This document shows, in pieces, positions 36,812 through 46,600 of a DNA stretch of 64,000 bases (the first letter of the stretch is position 1; every line of letters begins with the position of its first letter). Position numbers and translations under genes: made by a program. Below the pieces are notes generated by a model. The model saw only the letters and a program-made list of their open reading frames with translations, was not told the DNA's origin and did no database searches. The DNA is taken from NCBI GenBank assembly GCA_034440615.1, contig JAOTOM010005104.1, positions 248,001 to 312,000 on the forward strand, in the 5' to 3' direction. The DNA is from Ashinkailepas kermadecensis. Its lineage: Eukaryota; Arthropoda; Thecostraca; Neolepadidae.

Positions 36812-37005
36812 AGGGGCACAGCCAGGATTTTCTGGGAGGGGGGGGGGGGCGACCTAGGAAGATGTCATGAAACAGAGGCCGCTATTCGCACGCAAAGCGC
36901 GCCGAAAATTTATGGTTTTGCGCAGTGAAAATCGCAAACTTTCTAGTTTAATCCAGTGTATTTTTAGTTGCTAGGGTGGCACGGACCCCACTCCCCCCCG
37001 GCTAC
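36812..37005 (+). repeat. interspersed repeat family R2, copy 2
   Basis: Partner of 24239-24400 (see there). It begins 'caggggcacagccaggattt', carries a poly-G run at 36839-36850 and ends near 'ttagttgctaggg'. Confidence 0.6.
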
Positions 37006-37190
37006 GCTTCTGCTCCCACCTCTCTAGCTTCAGTCGTCAGCATCAACTGAGACGACCGTTACCACCCTGCCTGGAAACAGACTGCAAGTACAATGGCATG
37101 TGTAGAGGGAGCTAGGTACAAAACGAAAATCGCAAATTGTGGAACGCATTTTTCAGGACATTTCTATAGGCATCTATAACTAAGCAACTA

Positions 37191-38808
37191 AGCCATGGAT
37201 CATGTACGCCTGGATTGGAAACCAACAGCTCTGCGTATCGGCCCACTCAGCTGAGGGTATGTAAAAACACGGAATCGCGGCCGGTTTTAGACCGTGCGCC
37301 TATGGGAGTTCAGGGTACGCATTTCGTATTTGATGTTTTTCCAATTGATTCAGCCATCCCAGGAAGATTGCATCACCCTTTCATGATACAGAATTGATCA
37401 AGGAACCTTACAGTTCTTTCCTTATTGATTTATTACGCTCCGTTCAGAAGTTGTCGTGGTGCGAAGTGAAGAAATTGTTTAGAGGGAGCCCACCTCGCCC
37501 CAAGGGTCGGCCCACCGATGTTGATATCTGGATGATCTTTATCTTGAATCTTGATCTTGATCTTGAAATGATTGGACTGTGCAAAGTACATGAAGGCAAT
37601 GGGCAGACCAAAATTAATTGGGGGGGGCACATTCCATTGGCTCCCATGTTAGAAGTTGAAATAATTGCGGGGGTGGGTTAAGCAAACATTGAGGTGGCAG
37701 TTCCCCTTAAAGGTGTATAAAACAACACCCCTGAGTCGAACGACTGGCAAGTGGTAGCGAATCGGCGAGAGGTAGTAGCGTTGCCAGCTAGGGTATGTTG
37801 CAAGGGCTGATCCAAGGGGAGGAAGTGAATGTTGCGCCCCTTATGACCCGAAGGACGCCTCTCTTGGAGGCTCCAGTGTATCCCCTCCCTAGAATTTCTC
37901 AGCGCAACGCGCTCCTCGGCCTGGGAACGACAGTCCTCTGAGAGTCCGAACGCACGCCGCGAATTTTTCGGCGAAAGGCACTCAGACAAAAACAAATGGT
38001 GCCTCTCTGGGAGATCGGAGTGTACCCCGTCCAAATGTTCTGGACAAAGAGCCGCCCCTCTGGATAAATGACGTCTCCTTGGCAAAATCATAAATTTGTC
38101 AGTGGTATGGTATAGGAAGAGGGGGGGGGGGGCTTGTACCCTTCATGGAACTTCCGCTCAATCCTCTTTGCGGATTGGTTGGTACGCCGAAGTCTGTACT
38201 CACCCATTCAGTTATGTAAACCACTCCACCTGAAAATATAAGCCACATATCTAGAGAGCAAGGAGGATGGTGGCGAAAGGAGAACCGTCTATTCTTATCT
38301 TTGAGGGTGAAACTGCCCCCTCAATGCTTGCTTCCCCCACCCGCAATAATTTCAACTTCTAACATGGGAGCCTATGGAATGTGACCCCCTATTCATTTTG
38401 GTCTGCCTATTGCTTTCATGTACTTTGCCCCTCCGATACTTTTAAGAAATAAACATCGGCGGGCCGATCCTTTCGTCGAAATAGGCTCCCTCTCACAGAT
38501 GCATGTACTTCGCATCACGACAACTTTGGAACGGAGTGTAATAAATCAATAAGGAAATAATGGTAAGGTTCCTTGATCAATTCTGTATCACGAAAGGCAG
38601 ATCCAATCCTCCTGGGGTGGCTGAATCAATTGGATATAAAAAATAAATACGAACTGCGTACCACGAACTCCCATAGTCACACGGCCTAAAACTGACCGCG
38701 TTTCCGTGTTTTTACTTACCCTCCGCTAGGTGGCAGGTTGATGCCGCTGATACGCGCAGATCAAAGGCGCCGACGCGGAGTTTCCAATCCAGGCGTACAT
38801 GATCCATG
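37191..38808. mobile_element. fold-back element with arms of about 500 bp and 12-bp direct repeats
   Basis: The left arm (37191 to about 37712) begins 'agccatggatcatgtacgcc' and contains 'ggtatgtaaaaacacgga', 'ttccaattgattcagcc', 'ttgatcaaggaaccttac', 'catgttagaagttgaaat' and 'gcaaacattgagg'. The right arm (about 38296-38808) is the same order reversed and complemented, ending 'ggcgtacatgatccatg'. The spacer of about 580 bp has no recognised protein. Direct repeats 'actaagcaacta' flank it at 37179-37190 and 38809-38820, as expected for a target-site duplication. Confidence 0.8.
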
Positions 38809-38820
38809 ACTAAGCAACTA

Positions 38821-39214
38821 GAACTAGAACAGCAAGCAACTAGAAATCTGCATGATAGCTATCGCAAAAGTAAAAGCAGGGATTTCCCCTTCCTTTAACA
38901 CGTCAGTGGGTTGACATCCCATTGGTGACGTCACGCCACCTCACCAAATCTAGTAGATACAGGCTTTGACACACCTGATTGGAAATAAGGAAAAACGGCG
39001 CACAGCTCAAATGTCGCGACAGTTACAGCGCAATTTTCCTCTGCTTGGAACCGTAGGTTCGAACTGGCAGGTGACACGATTTCCGTGCAGTGTTTTTGCG
39101 CGGGCAGGGTCTGTGCTGATGGTGAGCATTATGAAGGTAGTGACATGGTCATCGGCTCTGGGCGTGGGGCAGGCCTGGGAGCTTTCAGGTTTGGGCTTCC
39201 ACTAAATACTTCAC
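38821..39214. other. no recognisable feature
   Basis: No gene or repeat could be supported here. A frame at 38966-39205 lacks family features. Confidence 0.35.
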
Positions 39215-39350
39215 CTCTTCCCAACGTAGGTACCTAAACAAACCCCATATTAATATGGCGAGTAGGTATGTAGGTGCCTAGGTAAGTACCTAGGTAGGTG
39301 CCTAGGTAGATAGGTACCTAAGTAGGTACCTAGGTAGGGGTAGTGGGTAT
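39215..39350. repeat. (GGTACCTA)-type simple repeat
   Basis: Imperfect repetition of 'taggtacctaggtaggt'. Similar short tracts occur near 43310-43435. Confidence 0.8.
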
Positions 39351-39455
39351 GCTTAATCATGCCCAACCTGCCATTCATCCAGACATAGGTATTCCATGAA
39401 GATTGGTGTGAAGCAGGAATGTTTGTGATTTTTTTCAGTACATTTGCAGTGTAAG

Positions 39456-39640
39456 GTAATTTTCATTTCTTGGAATTTATATTTCAAATGCCATGTTTAT
39501 GAATGTGCTTTTAACATGATGTGACCACTCGTTCTCTCTGAAAAGGCAAACTTCACTTGAGAAGCAGAATAACATCCGAAAGGGGCTTGGAGTTTGGTAA
39601 TATTGGCACTGAAGTAGGTATAGCCAGATAACATTTTGTG
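39456..39640 (+). repeat. AT-rich interspersed repeat, copy 2
   Basis: Partner of 1560-1700 (see there). Confidence 0.5.
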
Positions 39641-41271
39641 CACATATTGTAAATTTGGCAAGTAGTGGTACTAACACATTTTCAATACATATTTGCCCAC
39701 CTGAACACAACACTGAATTACTAGATTTTGATTTCAAAATGGTAGTAAAGATTGGCTGGGATAGTTGAGTATGGTCAGTTTGGATCAGGCTTGGATTCAC
39801 ACTTTGTGATCCTGGATGAGGAGAGGAAAGTGTTTTGATGACAAATATGGATACAATTTTTTTTTTCAAACCTTTGACATCAATATTTAATGTTGCACTT
39901 TTCAGTGCATTTTATCACTTAATCAAAGAGCAGATTATTGTCAAACATTAATCCAGCCTTCAAGTGAGAAAAAGAAGAGTATAATTTACAATTTAAGAGA
40001 TAATGTTCTGGATACTAAAATGCCAGGACCAGCCTGTGTTTCCAACTCTGGTTTGTACTGCTTTATAGCAGGGCTGTTTTGTCTTGTAAGTAGTTAACTG
40101 AGAGCCTGCAAGCACAGCACTAAGGAATGGGGCAAATTTGAACACATGAATACAGTTTTTGGGAGGTAGAGTGCAGTCATTACTTAATATTTCATACCCA
40201 TTTTGGGGTAATGACTCAAATCACTATTGCAAGGAAATTACAAGGAAATACAAGAGGTATAAAGCTTCAAAATATTGACAGGTTGCTGATGCCTGAAATT
40301 TCTACACACCTTGCCCGAACCTATACCACCAGTAGGAAAGATCCAAAAATTGAGATGAGTCCATTTACCAGACCTTGGTGGCTAAATTTGCAAGCTATCT
40401 TCCAGTTCTAGGTGGCACATACACAGCTAACAGATGTAGCCACCTACAGCAGTACATGCCTTTTCTCCAATGCAAGACATTGTCACATGGGAATGTTAGA
40501 TTCTTTAAATGTCTGGCCCAGCCCATCTTCCCCTATTTTTTTTCATTTCCAGTACATTTCTTGAGATCTTCAAAATATTGATTACAATATGTATTATTTA
40601 TTTAAATTATGCTTAAGTAAACAAGTTATACATGTATATGCTATGAAAATGACAACTGTAGAATCAAATTGTGGTAGCTCAAGTTTTCAGTGCAGCTCAC
40701 TGTTCAAAGTTCAGGGACATTTCACAAGATGTTTGGAGTTGGTGGTCATATTTTCAGGTTCAGAGAGGAAATCACCCTCCCAACTTTGCAGGATTCTTCA
40801 CCCTTGCATGTAAAGTCTGAGACAACTGGGTAAGTAGCAGTGGACAAGTCAGAGAACCACTAAAGCCCCAAAACAACAGCATAGCTGGTGCAGGTGACCA
40901 GGTAATTCAGAACTAAAATATACATCAGAGTAGTTCAAGGCAGTGCACAAGAGCCACTGAAAATATGGCAATTTCAACTGCCTTTAGTCAGTCTGAAAAT
41001 CTGGATGTATATCATTGTCATTTTGGCCATGCACTCAGAGTAAACGAGGGCAAGTGATGCTGGTTAGCAGTGGTGGGCATAGCCAAAACCAATTATATAG
41101 CCAACAATTCCAGTTCTATGTATATTACAAAAACACAGGTATTTGGGTACACGATATAGACATACACATACACTAATTGCCATGCAAAAATACGATTTGT
41201 CCAATGGCACCCCAAATAGCATTAGGGCACCTACCAGTGCATTTAAGACTGCCTATTGCAAATTCATGACT
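39641..41271. other. AT-rich DNA without recognisable genes
   Basis: No splice-bordered frame, RNA gene or transposon domain could be supported in 1.6 kb. The composition resembles 1080-2460, and both may derive from the same family of AT-rich repeats. Confidence 0.4.
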
Positions 41272-42735
41272 TCACTGAAACGAGTCAGCTGCCTCGAAGA
41301 AAAGGATGTAGGCGTCTCTGCTGATGGTGCGCATCTGGGTGGGCCGTACACTATAATCGCTATGCTCGTGCCACTCGGACGAGTACGGGTGCTCACAATG
41401 TGCCGTGTAGTGGCCGGTGAGCAGTGTACCAGAGTGATGCCACGCCGTATAGGTCGTACTTGCAGGTGTGAGCCGCCGAGTAGGGCGATAGGTCGAGCCC
41501 GTGTGTGGGAGAGCTTGCGGCCGTGTCGAACTTGCCGAGGTCGCATTCCTGCGGCGAAAGCCGCTTGAATTGCACCACCAGAATGCGAGGGTACTTTTGG
41601 ATTGAGAAGCTCGTAGTGATCTTCTGGCGCTTCCGGCACTTGCAACACATCGGCTTTTCATCTCCGTCGAGCACTTCCTCTCTAGTGAAGAGATCGAAGC
41701 AGGCTGGCAGATTCACCTGTCCAAACTTTAATGGGATGGGCAGGCTCAGTTCCCAGAACGGGTCGAAGGTGTTAGACGAATGGCCGCACACGATGCATTG
41801 TAGCGTGGACCTGAGCTGACCGACAAAATGGACAAAATGGTTCCACGACTCGATGGACTTCTGGCTCACACTGACGTTCTTATTAATGCCAGCGGTGATG
41901 GACTTGAGTCGACAGGTGACCCGGTTGACATCCTCGTGTAGACCCTCCAGTAGAGTGCGGAGAAACTCATGTGCGTCCTGCTGCCGGGAGCCTACGAAGC
42001 GTTCATCGAAACGCTTCACCTGCGACTTGAAATGCGTCGTGCTGACCACCCGGTTCGACTTGTCGCAGGGCCGCCACAGGTCGCGCATGAGCGTTGCGAA
42101 CGAATTTGTGAGTGCTCACTTCATGTCGGATGTAGTTATGCTGATGTCGGACGAGTACTGGTCGCACAGAAAGTAGTTGTGCAGCATACGCGTGTTACTC
42201 GGACACGGTAGCCCAGAGTTCATAAAACATGTGTTGCCTATGTTCCGTAGCCCGATGAGGCCGCGGCGGCGGCTGACGCTACGACTTGGGGACGAGTGGT
42301 CTAGGGGTAAGATGCTCGTCTCACAATCGAAAGGTTGTGGGTTCGAGTCTCACCTGTCGCTACTCTTCGCCCGCGACCAATCGGCGTGAGAGATTGGCGA
42401 CGCTACATGACTCAACGGTCGACGTGTCGTAAAACCAATAACCAACCAACCGACGCTACGACTGCCGCCGCCACTGTCGTCACCACCGCTGCCAAAGTCA
42501 CTGTCACCATCACTGCCGCCGCCATAGCCACTTCCTCTGCCTCCGCTCCCGTGTCCGTCGTCACCGCTACCGCCGCCTCTGTCGCCGTCACGGCTGCCAT
42601 CGCTGCTGCCGCTGCCATCATCTCTGCCGCCGCCATTGCCGTCAATCAGGCTGTCGCCGTGGCCGCTCGCGCAGCGACACGTGGCAAACGTTTCGGCTAC
42701 AGCTTTACTGGAGTCGGAGCCACTTCTCGAAAGTG
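41272..42735 (-). pseudogene. intronless USP2/USP21-like deubiquitinase retrocopy, broken
   Basis: The parent enzyme removes ubiquitin from proteins as a cysteine protease. A Gly/Ser/Asp-rich N-terminal segment (42735 to about 42270) leads into the Cys box '[15 protein letters not shown]' (near 42250). Next come 'FVGSRQQDAHEFLRTLLEGL', 'CIVCGHSSNTFDPFWELSLP', 'FTREEVLDGDEKPMCCKCRK' (zinc-binding CXXC pairs) and 'YPRILVVQFKRL'. After a shift come the His box 'TGHYTAHC' and 'SDYSV', and the C-terminus 'SRDAYILFFEA'. There are no introns over the whole catalytic domain. Breaks are an in-frame TGA at 42116-42118, a two-base loss near 41440 before the His box, and a SINE in the Gly-rich part. This is a processed pseudogene. 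Confidence 0.85.
42287..42451 (+). mobile_element. tRNA-headed SINE, head type 1, perfect 12-bp TSD
   Basis: Same head, body and 'aaccaaccaacc' tail as 24421-24582. Perfect direct repeats 'gacgctacgact' lie at 42275-42286 and 42452-42463. Removing the insert and one repeat restores an uninterrupted Gly/Ser-coding frame of the USP retrocopy on the minus strand, so the SINE arrived after the retrocopy. Confidence 0.95.
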
Positions 42736-43064
42736 ATGCAAGATGGGGTCAGCCGAAGATCATCTGTGGGCCGGGCTGTGGCGAGCAGAGAAGCCGTGTT
42801 GTCGCGCGCGATTGTGGCAGAAATGCGTTGCCGCAGCCACGCTGTCTCGCGGCGTTCGCCGGTGCGGGCCGTTATGTGCCACCCGAGCTCTCGCACAAAT
42901 TCTGAGACGGCAGGTCCTAGAACGCCGGTCGTGTCAACTGCTAAGGGCTCGAACCTGTACCGCGAGCAGAGGTCGGCGTAGTGGCGGCGTTTGCGAGCTT
43001 CTGCCGTACGAGCGGCGGACCCGAGCTCTGGCGCCGATTGCACCAGTACGGTATCGGAGCACAT
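42736..43064 (-). pseudogene. retroelement C-terminal tail fragment
   Basis: The frame reads 'YRFEPLAVDTTGVLGPAVSE', 'FVRELGWHITARTGERRETA' and 'WLRQRISATIARDNTASLLA'. This pattern (F.P+AV+T.G..G.......ELG..+...TGE+R...++.QR+S.A+.R.N..S+L) is one I know as a conserved tail after reverse transcriptase in many invertebrate retroelement polyproteins. No RT is attached. The USP retrocopy adjoins it directly on the left. Confidence 0.55.
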
Positions 43065-43315
43065 TCCAGTTCTATATTTAGCACAATATGAACCGAGGGT
43101 TTGACTTACTCATGTAGCCAAGCCTGGAAGACCTTTCAGGCTAGCGTCCTTCATATCTATTGGGCTCATCATGTAGCAATTGACCCCCTTGCACCATGAG
43201 GGTTAATACGTAACATGTAACAATAACATGGTAATCAGTAACAGGAGGTACCATGTTTCTAGTTGCACAAGATGTTATGTTTATTATTTAGTCCGAATGT
43301 GTGTTCATGTAGGTA

Positions 43316-43374
43316 GGTATGGGCGCTAAATGACCTCGTAGTCGGCGCGCCCTTAAGCCCAAATAACTAACTAA
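43316..43374 (+). mobile_element. 59-bp micro-retroposon with 15-bp TSD
   Basis: The insert contains 'gggcgctaaatgacctcgta', 'gtcggcgcgccctt' and an 'ataactaacta' end. Perfect direct repeats 'gtgttcatgtaggta' lie at 43301-43315 and 43375-43389. It belongs to the tail family of 17163-17198. Confidence 0.8.
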
Positions 43375-43481
43375 GTGTTCATGTAGGTACCGGGGTACCT
43401 ACCTGCCCACTACCGGGATATCTACCTACTACTACTTGCTATAAACTTCAATGTTGTTCTACTGCATTTCCTTTGTTCTAG

Positions 43482-43671
43482 GTGATCAACCAGGATTGGT
43501 TTTATGATGGATGTTTAATGCTTGCCATCGTGTGTGCACTGACATGAAGACGTCGGAGAAAAATGAAAATAAATCCGACGAAGATGAACTTCCATCAGTC
43601 AAATTCACCAATTGGGATCAAGTTATTTTACTGTTTTCCATCGTGGCGTACATTTTCAATAAGATAATCGG
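43482..43671 (+). CDS. XKR gene exon 1 of those seen (start codon exon)
   Basis: Acceptor 'cctttgttctag' precedes 43482, so a non-coding exon must lie upstream. A TGA in frame at 43505-43507 puts the start downstream of it, at Met 43511 or Met 43544. A short upstream ATG (43504) opens only four codons. After a hydrophilic, acidic/basic N-terminus comes 'WDQVILLFSIVAYIFNKII', a membrane segment. The donor is 'gtaagt' at 43672, phase 1. No minisatellite touches this exon. Confidence 0.8.
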
Positions 43672-46600
43672 TAAGTGCGTCAGGCGTATAAGGCGCCATC
43701 GGGAGCGGTGAACGTGTGAGGTGAGAGGTAGGCAGTGGGGCTGCCCTGCTGTAGGCACGTGATCGGGCACCATGCCGCTCCAGGGAGCCGGGGGCCGCGG
43801 TAGCTCAGTTGGTAGTGCGTCGGACTCCTGATCGCAGGATTGTGGGTTCGAATCTCACAGCCGACGGAATTTACCGAGTCCACCCGCGACCAATCGGCGT
43901 GAGAGGTTGGCGACGTTATATAACCTAGCAGTTGAATGCGTCGTAAAAGAACCCAAGGTTCTTCTTCTTCCAGGGAGCCGACCGACCGAAGCTGCGCGCT
44001 CTCGACAGCCCGTGGAAGCATGTGCCTTGTTGCGTCCAATTTGATTGCAGAAGTGCAGGCACTTCAGAAATAAGTAAAGGTCCTCGACAATTCAACTTGG
44101 TGCATTGAACTCCGACGCGCATGCTCCGTATTCGGCCGACCAGCTCCATTGCGGAAGTGGTGTCTCCAATTTCGTCTGGCCGACATTGCATGCCAGCCGA
44201 CACACAGGCTTCGCATACAAAAACAAAAAACCTGATGCATCCGAAACTGGCTGCAATATTGCCGAAATCCGGCTCATCTGCGGAATATGGTGCATGTATC
44301 TTAATAGCCCTCGCCCGTACAGCGGGAGGAGGTGATGCGGACCCCCCCCCCCCCCCATGTTTCTTGTCACCACGGAAATAACGCGACACGTTGGTAAGCC
44401 GCCGCTCCGTGTATCGCCTCCGCCTGGTAAGCCCCGTGTATAAGGCATCCTTTGCTTACTGTGTGATATTTTAAACGTTGTGGATGTCATTATTTGACGA
44501 TTTTCGTCAGACTTTCTTCTCTTCATCGTGAATCCAGGGTCATTGCTCACAGGGACGGCGTGAGTAATTTGCTCCTCGCGACATGCATCTGTAAAGTGTT
44601 TTCTTCTAAAAACGTCGTTAAATTCTTCATTGAGCAGTGTTCTGCTTGTTCACTTGTGCGGCGATGGTTATTTGTGCCATATCTCATGATTTCGCTTGTT
44701 TTGTTAAGAGCAGAGGGAGCCATCATGCCCAGTTTTCGACAGTCTGTTAGGAAGCTTAGCCGCCAGTTTATATTGTATTTGAAAGTTGCCATCTCCAGTC
44801 AGCGACCATACCCAGGTAGCTGAAGTTGCCGTCGAAAACATGGAGAAAAACGGACATCCTCGTACAAACGCTGACGTCTCTTTCTCTTATGACACATCGT
44901 GTTGAGATAGATCTGCTGAGCTACATGGCCTATGCAGTCAATGCGCCCTGAAGCCCCCCCCGAATAGCCCTGCTGGTAGGCTACCCGACCGCCGTGTGAG
45001 GTTGTCTTCGCACGCGAGCCTGGAGACTCGGCCACTGTCCAGTCAGAGCGGCCGTACGCGCCTCTGATTCGGCGCACCACCGCCGTCGCGCTGTTGGCGC
45101 CAAAATGCACGGCTGCCCGCCGGTGGTCCTGCGCTTCGCTCGCGAAAACGTTCGCGATCGACATCTGTCCTTCCATGAGACGTTGATGGCCCACGATACG
45201 ACGATTGTTTTTTTTCATCTTGGTTCATTTTTACTCATTTCTTTTTGTACTTTCTTTTTGTACTTGGAGGAGGGTGGACGATATGTGGCGCGATGGAGCG
45301 GCGGCCATGCTGACGTGAACACTACGGCACGCTGTTCTCAGCACACCGCCATGCCGTCTTTGTCGATGGGATCACTCGCAACAGCGCGTGGTGGTGTGAC
45401 GTCACACAGCCTGGCCGTACGGCTTCCACTGCTGTCCCTGTTTCAGACGTGGTGCTGATCCACACGTACCTGAGCTCGGGCGACCTCAGCTGGGGTCTGC
45501 TCACCATCCTGGTGGTGGTGATGCCCCAGGCGGTGATCCAGGTCATCTCGTACCGGTGGCACGTGCACGACGGCGAGGCCAACACCAGTCTGCTGGTGAT
45601 TCACTGGTGCCAGCTGGGACTGTTCCTCCGGTGAGGCGCACCTCCGGGGTGCCGTCCCAGGCTGGCTGGTGGCACACTTCGGCTTGGCACCGCAACAGGC
45701 GTGGGTGATGTTGTAAACATGGCCCGTCTGAGCCTATGAAGGGAAAATACTATATGAAGAGAGGATAGAGACTGAGACCACCTAATCAGTGTTACACCCT
45801 GAGTTCTAAAGAAGCTATTTGCCCCCATTGTGTTGCCATGACCCATGTTTTCAGGATGTGATATATCGTCCTTGATGAACCAAGATTTTACCCCCACAAA
45901 TGACTATTTGAAGGACATACCGTTTTAGTCTCCCTCTAATCATTGTTATGGGCACAAAATGACCTTGCTGTCGACGTGCCCCTAAACAGCAATCCACCAC
46001 CACCACCATGTTTTCAGGATCACATTCCCGAAAGAAGGTACTGAATCCACTGCCATTCGCACGCGTTTTCATTTCCCGGCGACGTGCTGCGTCCACATTT
46101 CACCGGTTGAGATTTTGCAGACCCAATGCGCACTCCATCGAAGTGTTTCGGAGACTCGTGTGTAGGAGTAAAGCTGTTGATTTTGCTGTCGAAGTGACTG
46201 TCATGAAGCTGACTGAGCACCCTGCCGGTCAGGTTATAGACATTGGTAGGGAATGAGGAAGGCTTTTAGATTGTGGACTTGATGAGCGCAAAATATGTTC
46301 AAAGCCAATATCTTCCAAGATGGCTGGGCAGTGAGCGGGCATTGTGTGTTTAGTTTGGTGCTCGGCTGGGAGGTGAAATATACACTGACCACCGATATTG
46401 AAATATAATGTGTCCATCACAGAATAAGAGCAAAGTTCACACAGCTGCGTGCTGACAAATAACACCGACGCGTTCCGATCGCATTTTAATCTTAAGATAG
46501 CATCGGTATATTTTTGTCCCAACTGCCATGGCCCATAGAACAGGTGTCGCTACGTTCCCCGTGTCTAACGCGCTCTCCAGAGTGGCTGGAGGCGCTCCTC

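Noticed and set aside
42412..42645. Ala/Thr/Val-rich small protein on the minus strand
   Set aside because: A wrong-frame reading of the Gly/Ser/Asp-rich part of the USP retrocopy plus the SINE.
44105..44310. MITE-like element with ends 'gcatgctccgtattcgg' and 'gcggaatatggtgcatgt'
   Set aside because: The ends are only partly complementary and no TSD was found.
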